Numbered from the stretch's first letter, positions 30,476-39,880 are shown. The stretch is 64,000 nt of DNA from Ilyobacter_A sp963668015 (GCA_963668015.2 CAXXCR010000026.1:1-64000); one strand, 5' to 3'. A program made the numbers and translations. Notes: a model not told the origin generated them from the letters alone.

Positions 30476-31364
30476 AAAAAATATTGTTATAGGTACCAGG
30501 GCAAGCATACTTGCTTTAGCCCAGGCAGAGTATGTAAAGAAGGTGCTTCAGGAAAAAAATCCAGACTTGAAAATAGAGCTGAAAAAAATAATTACAAGTG
30601 GGGATAAGGATCAGAGGACGAATTGGGGAGATACTTCACTGAAAAGCCTTTTTGTAAAAGAGATAGAAAGGGAACTTTTAGACGGCGGTGTTGATATAGC
30701 AGTGCATTCCATGAAAGACATGCCTGCAGTGAATCCTAAAGGGCTAATAAACGGTTGCTTCCCACAAAGAGAGGATAACAGGGATGTGCTTGTATCTAAC
30801 GGAAACTTGAGGTTTGAAGAGCTGCCGAAAGGAGCAAAAGTTGGGACCAGCAGTTTAAGAAGAAAAATGAGTATTTTGAACCTTAGACCTGATCTGGAAG
30901 TAGTTCCTATAAGGGGAAATATACACACCCGTTTAAAAAAATTAAAAGAAGGGTATTGTGATGCCATAGTTTTGGCTGCAGCGGGTTTAAAAAGAGTTGG
31001 CCTTGAGGGGGAAATAAGTCAGTATTTTGAAACAGACGAGGTAGTGCCAGCCCCTGCCCAGGGAATACTTTGTATACAGTGCAGGGAAGGAGATAAGTTC
31101 ATATTAAATGAACTTAAAAAAATAGATGATAAAAAGACCAGAGTGATCTGCATGGCAGAAAGGGAGTTCTCAAGGATTTTTGATGGCGGATGTCATACAC
31201 CGATGGGATGTTCGGCAGAAATCAATGAAGGTAAAATAGAGCTAAAGGGTATGTACTACAGCAGTGATAGTTTGTATTTTGGAAACAGCAACGGGAGTTT
31301 AGAATGTCCAGAAAAGGTAGCTCAAGATTTAGCTGGCATAATCAGGGGGAAGATAGATGAGTAG
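30468..31364 (+). CDS. hemC: Hydroxymethylbilane synthase (porphobilinogen deaminase)
   Basis: The ~298-residue enzyme joins four porphobilinogens into hydroxymethylbilane. IVIGTRASILALAQAEYV, DIAVHSMKDMPA, GTSSLRRKMSI and PIRGNIHTRL are family segments. The dipyrromethane cofactor cysteine is in FDGGCHTPMG. It overlaps hemA and the next gene by eight bases each. The start is uncertain between the ATG at 30468 (used) and in-frame GTG/TTG at 30462/30459, which sit closer to the AGGAAGGA site. Confidence 0.93.
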   Translation: MHKKNIVIGTRASILALAQAEYVKKVLQEKNPDLKIELKKIITSGDKDQRTNWGDTSLKSLFVKEIERELLDGGVDIAVHSMKDMPAVNPKGLINGCFPQREDNRDVLVSNGNLRFEELPKGAKVGTSSLRRKMSILNLRPDLEVVPIRGNIHTRLKKLKEGYCDAIVLAAAGLKRVGLEGEISQYFETDEVVPAPAQGILCIQCREGDKFILNELKKIDDKKTRVICMAEREFSRIFDGGCHTPMGCSAEINEGKIELKGMYYSSDSLYFGNSNGSLECPEKVAQDLAGIIRGKIDE

Positions 31365-32820
31365 AGGGACAGTTTATATTGCAGGTGCAGGTTGTGGAGA
31401 TTATGACCTAATGACATTAAAACTGGAAAAACTATTAAAAACCGCAGACTGCATAGTATATGACAGACTGATAAATGAAAACATGCTAAACCTAGCCAAA
31501 AAGAACGCAGAGCTTATCTATCTGGGTAAAGAAAACACCGAAGGAGGACTTTTACAGGAGAATATAAACAGGGTATTGGTTGAAAAAGCCAAGGAAGGTA
31601 AAAAAGTTCTAAGGCTTAAAGGTGGACACCCGTTCGTATTTGGAAGAGGTGGGGAAGAAGCTTTAGCCTTAGAAGAGGAAGGCTTGGATTTTGAAATAAT
31701 TCCGGGGATAACTTCGCCTATATCTGTGCCTGCTTATGCAGGAATACCTGTGAGCTACAGGGGGATAAATACATCCTTTCATATTTTTACTGGACATACA
31801 AAAAAAGGTGGTGGCTGGATAGATTTTGAAACAGTTTCCAAATTAAAAGGAACTCTTGTGTTTTTGATGGGGGTCAAGAACTTACCTCAAATAGTGCAAG
31901 GGCTTGTTGAGAATGGAAAGGATGCTGAGACACCTACAGCTATAATAGAGAGCGGCAGTACAACAAAACAGAGGACAGTAAGTGGAACACTTGGCAGCAT
32001 AGTAGACCTTGCCAAGGAAAAGAGTGTTGTCCCACCTTCAATAATAGTCGTAGGTGAAGTTGTGAGCTTAAGAGAAAAGCTGAAATGGTTTGAAAAAAAG
32101 AAGTTTTTTGGAAAAAATATCTTGGTCACTAGGAGTGTGGAGCAGGCAGGGAACTTTTCTCATATGATAAGGGAACTGGGCGGGGAATCTTTTGAGCTGC
32201 CATTTATAGATATTGTCTATAGGGAGTTTGCATTTCCGGATTTATCAGAATATAAGGCAGTTCTTTTCAACAGTGCAAATGCCGTAAGAGGATTTTTTAG
32301 AAAACTAGAGGATGTACGGAAGCTGGGAAATGTAAAGATTGGTGCTGTGGGAGTAAAAACCTGCGAAGAGCTCAGAAAAAACAGGATAGTTCCAGACTTT
32401 ATACCGGAGGAATACAAGGGGGATTTATTAATCAAAGAATCGACAGAATACACAGCAGAAGGGGACAGGATACTTATAGTTACTTCGAATATTTCACCGA
32501 TCCAGGAGGAGCTCTACTCTAAAAATTATGCAAGAAAATTTGAAAAACTGGTGGCTTATGAGACTAGAAAAATAAAGAGGGAAAAACCTGAGGTTGTGAA
32601 GATCTTAGAAAAAACTGATATAATAAGCTTCTTAAGCAGCTCAACCTTTGAGGCGTTTTGGGAAAGTATAGAAGGGGACAAAAGTTTGTTAGAGGGCAAA
32701 GTGATAGCCTCCATAGGACCTATGACTAGCGAGACGATAAAAGAAGCAGGGGTAGATGTGGACATAGAAGCCAGTGAATACACTGTAGACGGAATTATAG
32801 AACAACTAAAAAAATTATAA
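31357..32820 (+). CDS. Fused uroporphyrinogen-III C-methyltransferase / uroporphyrinogen-III synthase
   Basis: Residues 1-~240 are a CobA/SUMT methyltransferase with VYIAGAGCGDYDLMTLKL, RLKGGHPFVFGRGGEEAL and PGITSPISVPAYAGIPVSYRG. It makes precorrin-2 from uroporphyrinogen III with two SAM. Residues ~250-487 are HemD, uroporphyrinogen-III synthase, with KNILVTRS, FNSANAVRGFF and FLSSSTFEAF. So one polypeptide cyclises hydroxymethylbilane and methylates the product, steering flux to siroheme and cobalamin. The fusion is common in Firmicutes and related anaerobes. Confidence 0.93.
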   Translation: MSRGTVYIAGAGCGDYDLMTLKLEKLLKTADCIVYDRLINENMLNLAKKNAELIYLGKENTEGGLLQENINRVLVEKAKEGKKVLRLKGGHPFVFGRGGEEALALEEEGLDFEIIPGITSPISVPAYAGIPVSYRGINTSFHIFTGHTKKGGGWIDFETVSKLKGTLVFLMGVKNLPQIVQGLVENGKDAETPTAIIESGSTTKQRTVSGTLGSIVDLAKEKSVVPPSIIVVGEVVSLREKLKWFEKKKFFGKNILVTRSVEQAGNFSHMIRELGGESFELPFIDIVYREFAFPDLSEYKAVLFNSANAVRGFFRKLEDVRKLGNVKIGAVGVKTCEELRKNRIVPDFIPEEYKGDLLIKESTEYTAEGDRILIVTSNISPIQEELYSKNYARKFEKLVAYETRKIKREKPEVVKILEKTDIISFLSSSTFEAFWESIEGDKSLLEGKVIASIGPMTSETIKEAGVDVDIEASEYTVDGIIEQLKKL

Positions 32821-32836
32821 AGTTTTGGGAGTTGAA

Positions 32837-34144
32837 ATGATGGAGCATAAAAATTCAATTGAAATATTTCAAAGAGCAAAAGACTCTATTCCGGGCGGGG
32901 TTAACAGTCCTGTTAGAGCATTTCAGGCAGTGAAAAAAGCTTATCCGATATTTATAAACAGAGGTAAAGGAAGTAAGATTTATGATGAAGACGGAAATGA
33001 ATACCTTGACTGTATCTGCTCTTGGGGGCCGATGATACTAGGGCATAATGACGAAAGAGTAGTGGAGGCTGTAAAAAAAGAGGTGGAGAATGGCAGCTCG
33101 TTTGGCCTTCCAACTAAAAAGGAAGTTGAACTGGCAGAACTGGTAAAAAAATGCTTCCCATCTATTGAAAAGGTAAGGTTGACAACATCAGGAACAGAAG
33201 CCACGATGGCTGCAGTTAGGCTGGCAAGAGCATACACTCAAAAAAATAAAATAGTTAAATTTGAGGGGTGCTACCACGGTCACTCAGATTCACTTATGGT
33301 GAAGGCAGGTTCGGGACTTTTGACCTCTGGTCATCAAGACAGCAACGGTATAACAGCTGGGGTAATGCAGGATACCTTGACACTTCCATTTGGAAATCTG
33401 GAAAAGGTAAAAAGGCTCCTTGAAAATGAAGACGATATAGCTTGTATAATAGTAGAACCAGTACCTGCAAATATGGGGCTTATTATTCCAGATGAAGCGT
33501 ATTTAAAAGGTCTGAGGGATCTATGTGATGAGCACAGGGTAGTGCTTATTTTTGACGAGGTTATAAGTGGGTTTAGGCTTTCTATTGGAGGAGCTCAAAA
33601 ATTATATGGAGTAAACCCTGATTTAACCACATTGGGGAAGATAATAGGCGGCGGTTATCCGGTAGGAGCTTTTGGTGGTAAAAAAGAAATAATGGATATG
33701 GTCGCACCAGTGGGAAATGTGTACCATGCAGGGACCCTTTCAGGAAACCCAGTTTCTGTAAGAGCTGGTATAGAGACCTTGAAAATACTGAAAAATACAG
33801 CTGGATTTTACGAGAATTTGGCAGAAAAGACAGCTAGCTTGGCGGAAGGTATAAGAGAGCTTGCAAAAAAACATTGTATTCCTGTAGGGGTAAATCAGAT
33901 AGGCAGCCTTTTTACCATATTCTTTTCAGATAAAGAGGTTAAGAATTTAAATGATGCAATAAATTCAAATGATGATATGTATGTTGAATATTTTTCAAGC
34001 ATGCTCGAAGAAGGAGTAGTAGTTCCTCCAGCAAAATATGAGGCTCATTTTATTTCTGCAGCTCACAGTGAGGAAGATTTGCTTAAGTTGCTGGCATCCA
34101 TTGACAAAGCTTTTGCAAATATCTCTGCAAAGGTAAGCTGGTAA
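32837..34144 (+). CDS. hemL: Glutamate-1-semialdehyde 2,1-aminomutase
   Basis: The ~435-residue PLP enzyme converts glutamate-1-semialdehyde to 5-aminolevulinate, the step after HemA. Family signatures are SIPGGVNSPVRAF, TTSGTEATMAAVRLARA, KFEGCYHGHSDSLMVKAGSG, DEVISGFR and the PLP-lysine segment TTLGKIIGGGYPVGAFGG. The ATG at 32837 follows GGGAG; a TTG four codons upstream overlaps the ribosome site. It sits 16 bases after the CobA-HemD gene. Confidence 0.95.
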   Translation: MMEHKNSIEIFQRAKDSIPGGVNSPVRAFQAVKKAYPIFINRGKGSKIYDEDGNEYLDCICSWGPMILGHNDERVVEAVKKEVENGSSFGLPTKKEVELAELVKKCFPSIEKVRLTTSGTEATMAAVRLARAYTQKNKIVKFEGCYHGHSDSLMVKAGSGLLTSGHQDSNGITAGVMQDTLTLPFGNLEKVKRLLENEDDIACIIVEPVPANMGLIIPDEAYLKGLRDLCDEHRVVLIFDEVISGFRLSIGGAQKLYGVNPDLTTLGKIIGGGYPVGAFGGKKEIMDMVAPVGNVYHAGTLSGNPVSVRAGIETLKILKNTAGFYENLAEKTASLAEGIRELAKKHCIPVGVNQIGSLFTIFFSDKEVKNLNDAINSNDDMYVEYFSSMLEEGVVVPPAKYEAHFISAAHSEEDLLKLLASIDKAFANISAKVSW

Positions 34145-34145
34145 A

Positions 34146-34586
34146 ATGGGTGAAGACTTTTTTCCTATTTTTATAAATATGACCGGAAAGAGATGCCTTG
34201 TAGTGGGTGGAGGGGACATAGCCTTTAGAAAGATAAAAACACTTTCAAAATATGGTGCACTCATTGACGTAGTTTCAAGGGAAATAAAAGTAGAAGCAAT
34301 TAAAGTACTTGTACAGAATATTTATATCAGAGAATTCCAACAGGACGACTTAGATGGCTATATTTTGATTGTGGCTGCCACAGACGACGTAGAGCTAAAC
34401 GAAAAAATATATGAAAAAGCTGAAGCTAAAAATATCTTGGTCAATAATATAAGCAGCGGGACAAAGTGTAATACCAGGTTTGCCGCTGTTTTAGAAAAAC
34501 AAGAAATTGTAGTTGCAGTATCCGGTAAGGGTAAAAATCCAAAGTTAGCAGTTAAAATAAGGGATAAATTAAGCGACTTGCTGTAA
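34146..34586 (+). CDS. Precorrin-2 dehydrogenase (siroheme synthase N-terminal domain)
   Basis: The 146-residue protein matches the NAD-binding first domain of CysG / Met8 / SirC, oxidising precorrin-2 to sirohydrochlorin. FPIFINMTGKRCLVVGGGDIAFRKI is the Rossmann start, and TDDVELNEKIYEKA and VNNISSGTKCNTRFAAVLEK follow. The larger CysG chelatase/dimerisation region is absent, fitting with the separate CbiX encoded upstream. It begins one base after the hemL stop, so it belongs to the same operon. Confidence 0.87.
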   Translation: MGEDFFPIFINMTGKRCLVVGGGDIAFRKIKTLSKYGALIDVVSREIKVEAIKVLVQNIYIREFQQDDLDGYILIVAATDDVELNEKIYEKAEAKNILVNNISSGTKCNTRFAAVLEKQEIVVAVSGKGKNPKLAVKIRDKLSDLL

Positions 34587-34698
34587 AGCTGGTAAATTAA
34601 ACATTAAAAAGTACTTGCGGTTTAAAACCAATATGGAAAATAGAAGTATGCAACTAGCTTCATTACTGAAAACTCTCAAAGGACCGGGAAAGCAGTAA

Positions 34699-34800
34699 CA
34701 TATATATTTTCAGTTATCTGGGGTAGATCCAGATTACATGCTTAACAAAAAGGCTGTAGCTGCAATGGCAGCCGATAACGGTTTTGAGCTGAGGGAGTGA
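34699..34800 (+). pseudogene. Possible gene remnant before hemB
   Basis: Between the precorrin-2 dehydrogenase gene and hemB an open frame without a ribosome site reads ...SGVDPDYMLNKKAVAAMA then ADNGFELRE and a stop. The composition looks like the C-terminal end of a real protein rather than random AT-rich DNA, but I cannot name it. The surrounding 34587-34698 has no open frame. It may be the tail of a deleted gene. Confidence 0.25.
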
Positions 34801-34825
34801 GTGTTTACAAAAGGGGGATAATAGT

Positions 34826-35800
34826 TTGTTTAAGAGACACAGAAGACTTAGAAGCAGTAAAAATATGAGAAATTTGATAAAAGATGTATATCTCAGCGTC
34901 GAGGACCTCATATACCCGGTATTTTTGGAGGAAGGAGAGAATATAAAAAAAGAGATAGCTTCTATGCCTGGTATCTACAGATACTCTATAGATAGGATAA
35001 AAGAGGAGCTAGACGAGATCTGGGATCTAGGAATAAGATCCATATTGGTATTCGGTATACCAAAAGAGAAGGATGAATTTGGAAAAGAAGCTTACAACGA
35101 TAAGGGAATAGTGCAAGAAGCCGTCAGGTATATTAAAAAACTTTATCCAGAGATACTAGTTGTCACTGATGTGTGTATGTGCGAATATACTTCACACGGG
35201 CACTGCGGCATCCTGGATGAAAATGGATATGTAAAAAATGACGAAACTATTGAACTGTTGGGGAAGATATCTGTATCCCACGCAAAAGCAGGGGCAGATA
35301 TAGTAGCTCCATCCGATATGATGGATGGCAGAGTGAAGACAATAAGAGAAGCTTTGGATGAAAATGGATATATAAATATCCCGATAATGTCATACTCAGT
35401 TAAATTTTCGTCAGCTTTTTATGGGCCTTTTAGAGACGCAGCGGATTCCGCTCCAAGCTTTGGTGACAGGAAGAGCTATCAGATGGATTATAGGTCCAGT
35501 TGGCAAACTTTAGACGAGGCAAAAGAGGACTTACAGCAGGGAGCGGACATTTTAATAGTAAAGCCAGCACTGGCTTACCTAGATGTAATCCACCGTTTAA
35601 AGGAGAACCTTGATGTTCCGATAGCAGCCTATAATGTGAGTGCTGAGTATTCCATGGTAAAAGCTTGTTCTCAAAATGGTTGGATAGATGAAATGGATAT
35701 AGTAATTGAAAAAATGTACGGTATAAAAAGGGCGGGGGCCACGATAATAATAAGTTATTTTGCAAAGGACGTTGCCAGATGGCTGAGGAAAGAAAGATAG
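34826..35800 (+). CDS. hemB: Delta-aminolevulinic acid dehydratase (porphobilinogen synthase)
   Basis: The 324-residue enzyme condenses two 5-aminolevulinates to porphobilinogen. VCMCEYTSHGHCGI holds the three cysteines of the zinc-dependent class. The two Schiff-base lysines lie in MSYSVKFSSAFYGPFRDA and DILIVKPALAYLD. The start is a TTG seven bases after GGGGGA; no ATG fits. It follows the tetrapyrrole genes after a 239-bp gap. The cluster has no hemE or later heme genes, so siroheme and/or corrinoids are the visible end products. Confidence 0.95.
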   Translation: MFKRHRRLRSSKNMRNLIKDVYLSVEDLIYPVFLEEGENIKKEIASMPGIYRYSIDRIKEELDEIWDLGIRSILVFGIPKEKDEFGKEAYNDKGIVQEAVRYIKKLYPEILVVTDVCMCEYTSHGHCGILDENGYVKNDETIELLGKISVSHAKAGADIVAPSDMMDGRVKTIREALDENGYINIPIMSYSVKFSSAFYGPFRDAADSAPSFGDRKSYQMDYRSSWQTLDEAKEDLQQGADILIVKPALAYLDVIHRLKENLDVPIAAYNVSAEYSMVKACSQNGWIDEMDIVIEKMYGIKRAGATIIISYFAKDVARWLRKER

Positions 35801-35919
35801 AAGAGGATAAATGATGCAAGGGGGATTGCGAAAAATAGTTAAAGTTCGTGAAGTGGGATGAAATGCTAGTGTAGTTTATTTTTTCAGTATAATTTTTATA
35901 AAATTTTTCTTGGTTGGCT

Positions 35920-35966
35920 AAAAAGGCTGTAATAGTATTGTCGAATTTCAAATACTATTACAGCCT
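35920..35966 (-). terminator. Terminator of the uridine-kinase-like gene
   Basis: A 16-bp stem AGGCTGTAATAGTATT/AATACTATTACAGCCT is followed on the minus strand by TTTTT. It ends just past the stop of the minus-strand kinase gene and may also stop hemB transcripts. Confidence 0.8.
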
Positions 35967-35973
35967 ATATAAT

Positions 35974-37446
35974 TTATTTGTAAAAATAACTACCGCCTAT
36001 GAACTCTTTCAGTAGTGATATATCCGGAACCAGGTCAACATCTATTTGTTGAAAATGTTTTAAGAAATTTATAATTCGTTTTGCTTCCTCGTAGTTGACG
36101 CTTTCTTTCTTTACTTTTTTTAACTGTTCCATAGCGCATTCTTTTAGGACTCCGAGTTCGTACACAAGATTTGAGTTGAACATTGCATCAGCTTCCTCCT
36201 GGAAGACGAAGATGTTTTTTTCCTCTCCCCTTCTGATGGAAGGCCACATTTTCAGGGTAATCTCCGCAGGAGCACCTCTGAAGAGGCTGTCTCTTACTAT
36301 CCTTCTGATTTTTCTTACATCACTGGTTGGAATTCTATTGTGGTCATCTATATTAAGCTGTGTGAGGCAGCTTATGTATATTTTGAATTTGTGTTTTTTG
36401 TCTACTGATTTTGTGAGCAGTTCATTTAGACCATGTATTCCCTCTATTAGCAGTATTCCGTTTTCCGGAAGTTTGATTTTTGTAACCTTTCTGTCACGCA
36501 GACCCGTATGAAAATTGTATGAAGGCACCTCTACTTCTTTACCTTCCACTAATTTTTCTATGTGCTCGTTGAAAAGATCCAAGTCAAGTGCGTAGATTGA
36601 CTCAAAATCTTTTTCACCGTCCTCATCTAAAGGTACAAGGTCTCTTCCTTTGTAATAGTTGTCAACAGAGACTATAAGTGGATTTAGACCATTTACCCTT
36701 AGCTGAATTGCTAGCCGTTTTGTAAAGGTTGTTTTACCTGACGACGATGGCCCGGCTATTGTGATGAGTTTAACTTCTCTTTTCTGATGTATTTCATCTG
36801 CAATTAAGGCGATTTTTTTTTCGTGCAGAGCTTCATTTACACGGATCATCTCAGCTATCTCATTTTCTCTGATCAGTTTATTCAGAGCTCCCACATCGTT
36901 TACTTTTAAGATTTTACCCCAGTTTTCTGCCTCATGGAATATCTTTGACAATTTTGTGTGTTCAACTAAAGGGGGCAACCTGTACGGTGAACTGGCTTCA
37001 GGATAACGTAGTATAAATCCGCCCTCGTACAAAACTAGATCAAATATATTTACACTTCCAGAGCTGTTGAAGAGATCGGTCTGAAAATAGTCGTAGAAAT
37101 GATCCAGCTCGTATACATCTAAATTGTCTTTGTCGACATATTCAATAAATCTCATCATATCAGCCCGGTTATTTATACATCCAAGTTTTTCCAGTTTTTT
37201 TACAGGCATGGTAACTTTTTTTATAGGCCTGTTTTCATGTATTATTTCCGTCATTCTTTTTTTTATAAGGAGAACGTCGTTTTCGCAAAGAGCCTCATCT
37301 TTATATATTTCTCCGAAAAGTCCCTTGTTTAAAGAGTGGGCGATAACAACTTCTGCTCCCGGGAAGATATCGTTGGTAGCTTTTATAAGTATAAATTTTA
37401 AGGTTTCTTCATATTTTTTTCGGTCAAAAGTTTTTTTGTTTTTCAT
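35974..37446 (-). CDS. Uridine-kinase-like nucleoside kinase with ThrRS-like N-terminal domain
   Basis: The C-terminal part (about 220-430) is a uridine kinase/phosphoribulokinase-type P-loop domain: ITIAGPSSSGKTTFTKRL (Walker A), VSVDNYYKGRD and GIHGLNELL. The N-terminal ~200 residues, with the VVIAHSLNKGLFGEIY and YEGGFILRYPEASSPY segments, match the threonyl-tRNA synthetase second additional domain that precedes the kinase in this family of 490-550-residue proteins (known in Thermotoga and clostridia). It probably phosphorylates uridine/cytidine or a related nucleoside; the true substrate is not given by sequence. AGGAGG precedes the ATG. Confidence 0.85.
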   Translation of the reverse strand: MKNKKTFDRKKYEETLKFILIKATNDIFPGAEVVIAHSLNKGLFGEIYKDEALCENDVLLIKKRMTEIIHENRPIKKVTMPVKKLEKLGCINNRADMMRFIEYVDKDNLDVYELDHFYDYFQTDLFNSSGSVNIFDLVLYEGGFILRYPEASSPYRLPPLVEHTKLSKIFHEAENWGKILKVNDVGALNKLIRENEIAEMIRVNEALHEKKIALIADEIHQKREVKLITIAGPSSSGKTTFTKRLAIQLRVNGLNPLIVSVDNYYKGRDLVPLDEDGEKDFESIYALDLDLFNEHIEKLVEGKEVEVPSYNFHTGLRDRKVTKIKLPENGILLIEGIHGLNELLTKSVDKKHKFKIYISCLTQLNIDDHNRIPTSDVRKIRRIVRDSLFRGAPAEITLKMWPSIRRGEEKNIFVFQEEADAMFNSNLVYELGVLKECAMEQLKKVKKESVNYEEAKRIINFLKHFQQIDVDLVPDISLLKEFIGGSYFYK

Positions 37447-37498
37447 TTTAATTCCTCCTAGGTGTAAAACTTTTCTGTAAAGCTTAGAGTAGAAACTT

Positions 37499-38398
37499 TT
37501 ATTTCTTATCCTTGTACCCCATTATGATGAGCCCGTCTTTTATGCACTCTATTTTCAGAGGGAAATCCGGCCCCTTTTCTCCATCGATATCAGTTGATAT
37601 ATCTTCACCACAGTCGATAGTTAACGATTGTGTTTTAAAGTGTATTATATTGTTGTTTTTTTCCAGGTGCTCACTTCTAAGCAGTTTAATAAAAGTGGCT
37701 ATGGTATTTGTAAATGGAAAGACGCTGGATTTAACAATGAGAACATCTAAGAGCCCATCGTCTATTTTTGATTTGTAGGCCAAGTCAAGATTTCCGGCGG
37801 TTCTTCCATTAAATACAAGGATTACGTGTATGTTCCCGTTGAAATGATATTCGTCTGAGGAGACATTTATTTTCAGTTTTCTAAATTTTGGCAGTTCTTT
37901 TATGCTGCTAAAATAATACGCCAGTTTTCCAATGGTGTTTTTTAGGTTTGTATCGGTTTTTTGCGATACTTCGGTGAATAGACCGGCTCCTGCAACATTG
38001 ACAAAGTATTCTTCGTTCACTTTCCCTATATCCACCAGTTTTGGCTCAGAGTTTATTATCTGTTTGCAGGACTCCTCTATATCTTTTGGCATTCCAATAA
38101 AATTTGCAAAGTCGTTGGCAGTACCTGTAGGTAAAATTGCAACAGGTAAATTTTGTCCTGATTTTTTCATTATGTTTACCACAGAATTAACAGTACCGTC
38201 ACCGCCTGCAATGAGAAGATATTCGTATTTTTCCTCTATGTTTTCCTTGAAAATATCTTCGACCCTGCTGTCGTGAGTGAATCTAAATGGTTCGATTATA
38301 TAATTGTTTTTTTGATGAATTTGAATTATTTTATCAAGTTCTTTTAATACAGTATTCTCTCCTGAGAATGGATTATATATAAACTTTATTCTTTTCAT
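37499..38398 (-). CDS. Diacylglycerol/lipid kinase family protein
   Basis: This 299-residue protein is of the DagK/YegS family (diacylglycerol kinase catalytic domain). It begins FIYNPFSG, and the nucleotide-binding GGDGTVNSVVNIM and LPTGTANDFANFIG motifs are intact. Such enzymes phosphorylate diacylglycerol or other lipids, recycling diacylglycerol into phospholipid synthesis at the membrane face. It lies 52 bp upstream of the uridine-kinase-like gene on the same strand and 42 bp after the deacetylase, so the three genes are probably co-transcribed. Confidence 0.87.
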   Translation of the reverse strand: MKRIKFIYNPFSGENTVLKELDKIIQIHQKNNYIIEPFRFTHDSRVEDIFKENIEEKYEYLLIAGGDGTVNSVVNIMKKSGQNLPVAILPTGTANDFANFIGMPKDIEESCKQIINSEPKLVDIGKVNEEYFVNVAGAGLFTEVSQKTDTNLKNTIGKLAYYFSSIKELPKFRKLKINVSSDEYHFNGNIHVILVFNGRTAGNLDLAYKSKIDDGLLDVLIVKSSVFPFTNTIATFIKLLRSEHLEKNNNIIHFKTQSLTIDCGEDISTDIDGEKGPDFPLKIECIKDGLIIMGYKDKK

Positions 38399-38440
38399 GC
38401 TTCCCCCTCATGTAATAAAGTTAAAGTCAACGCTTTAATT

Positions 38441-39178
38441 TTAAAGATCTCCGTAGTTTATAAGATCTATTCCGTATTCTGATATCAATTTTTTTGTTTT
38501 TTCAGATGTAAGTATATCCAGCTCCTTCATCCTGCCATCCACATAGTTGCTGTAATTTTTCAGATGGGAATCCATAAATGCAGGATGAGTACATATTTCA
38601 AGACTTTTGCACTCGATCTCTCTTTGAAAGATTTTTTTCAATGTCTCTAAATCGGCTTTTTTATCATAGAAATCCCAGGCAAAGGCCTCGGTTGTTTTGA
38701 TATCTGGTAAAAATTCCGGCATGTTTTTTTGCTCTGGCACCACCCTCATCGCCAAGTTATATTCGCTACAGATTTTACTCATGATTTTCATGACTTTTGG
38801 AATCCTGTGAACGTGGTGGTGGCTGTCTGCGTGAGTAATATTATGGCCCCACTTTAAAAGTGATTTTAGCTGTGCCCTAAGTTCGGCTTCTATAATATCT
38901 TCGCTGCACCCTTCTATCCTGTCGAAATCAGGAGACATATATCCCGTGTCAGACAAAAGTTCGGAGGCACCTGTCAGCGGTTTGAAGCTGGTAAGCACGA
39001 AGTGTATACCCAATCCCAAATCCTGATACCCCTTATATAATTCAAGTGCATGTTCTGCATAGTCCATGTTCATCATTATGGTGGTAGAACTCACAATTCC
39101 GTTTTTAAATGCTTCCAGAATGCCGTAGTTTACCCCTTTTGAATATCCGAAATCGTCGGCGTTTATGATCAGTTTTAT
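38441..39178 (-). CDS. chbG: ChbG/YdjC-family carbohydrate deacetylase, with a non-canonical start
   Basis: The ~245-residue protein matches ChbG/YdjC metal-dependent deacetylases, which act on chitooligosaccharides and related sugars. The family N-terminus KLIINADDFGYSKGVNYGIL is present in full, with metal-binding residues in NADDFG and THADSHHHVHR and a late CTHPAF. No ATG, GTG or TTG exists between the upstream stop codon (TAG) and this conserved block. The codon where Met should be is ATA, eight bases after AGGGGG. An ATG further in (39094) would delete the NADDFG metal site. So the start is AUA, or the start codon is mutated and the gene is silent. Confidence 0.8.
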   Translation of the reverse strand: MKLIINADDFGYSKGVNYGILEAFKNGIVSSTTIMMNMDYAEHALELYKGYQDLGLGIHFVLTSFKPLTGASELLSDTGYMSPDFDRIEGCSEDIIEAELRAQLKSLLKWGHNITHADSHHHVHRIPKVMKIMSKICSEYNLAMRVVPEQKNMPEFLPDIKTTEAFAWDFYDKKADLETLKKIFQREIECKSLEICTHPAFMDSHLKNYSNYVDGRMKELDILTSEKTKKLISEYGIDLINYGDL

Positions 39179-39415
39179 TTTTAATTCCCCCTATTCTTTA
39201 TCAATAAATCTAAATTTATTATACCACGTATACCCTTTAAAAACCTTCTATTTTTTAAGATAATTAGAGAGGAAAAGTATCGTATTTTAATTGATGATAT
39301 TGATAACTAGGCAGTGCTTTGAACTCATGTCCGTGTCCCGAAATCTTCTATATTACTTTATAAATGCGATATACTATGGTATTATTTTAATATCTGGAAA
39401 AATGGAGGGAGTTCG

Positions 39416-39613
39416 ATGTTGTATAATTTTATTTTAAAAATATTTTTTTTGTTTGGATATAATAAGGTAGATAAAAAAACATGTAATGCCTGTGGAAAAG
39501 AGATCTACTTTTATGGGGATGAGGATCAATATCACGAACTAGAAGATGGGAAAGTCAAGTGCGGTAAATGCAACAGGGTTTTGGAGCCTGTAAGACAGAG
39601 AAGAAAAAATTAA
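39416..39613 (+). CDS. Small zinc-ribbon-like protein
   Basis: This 65-residue protein has a hydrophobic N-terminus (LYNFILKIFFLFGYN) and two CXXC pairs, CNACGKE and CGKCNRV, spaced 23 residues apart as in a rubredoxin-like zinc ribbon. It ends in a basic tail (RQRRKN). It has a GGAGGGAG site eight bases before the ATG. Function unknown; zinc binding is the only safe inference. It stands alone next to repeat copy C. Confidence 0.7.
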   Translation: MLYNFILKIFFLFGYNKVDKKTCNACGKEIYFYGDEDQYHELEDGKVKCGKCNRVLEPVRQRRKN

Positions 39614-39665
39614 ATTGAGTCGAGTTTTTGCTTAAAACGATTGCGATAAATTACTGAATTTATCT

Positions 39666-39880
39666 AAAATTATTTTTTGGACACAGAGAAAAAAAGAGCT
39701 GCACAGAGAAAACCTCATCCCAGTTTATAGAGAACAGTGAATAGATATTTTAACTATTCTCTATTCATTATTAACTACTAACTGATTTTGCCTCTCTGTG
39801 AACAAGGTTTTTTATTTGAATTCGTGCTTATTCGTGACGAAAAAAGGTTTTACGTACTTACAAGAAATTCAATAATCTAA
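39666..39880. repeat. Dispersed intergenic repeat, copy C
   Basis: This is the third copy of the repeat at 1.0 and 17.0 kb. It shares GAACAGTGAATAGATATTTT, AACTATTCTCTATTCATTAT and ACTACTAACTGATTT with copy A almost without change, plus the CACAGAG/CTCTGTG arms and the GGTTTTTTATTTGAATTCGTG segment. It occupies the gap between the zinc-ribbon gene and ybaK; there is no coding capacity. Confidence 0.78.
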
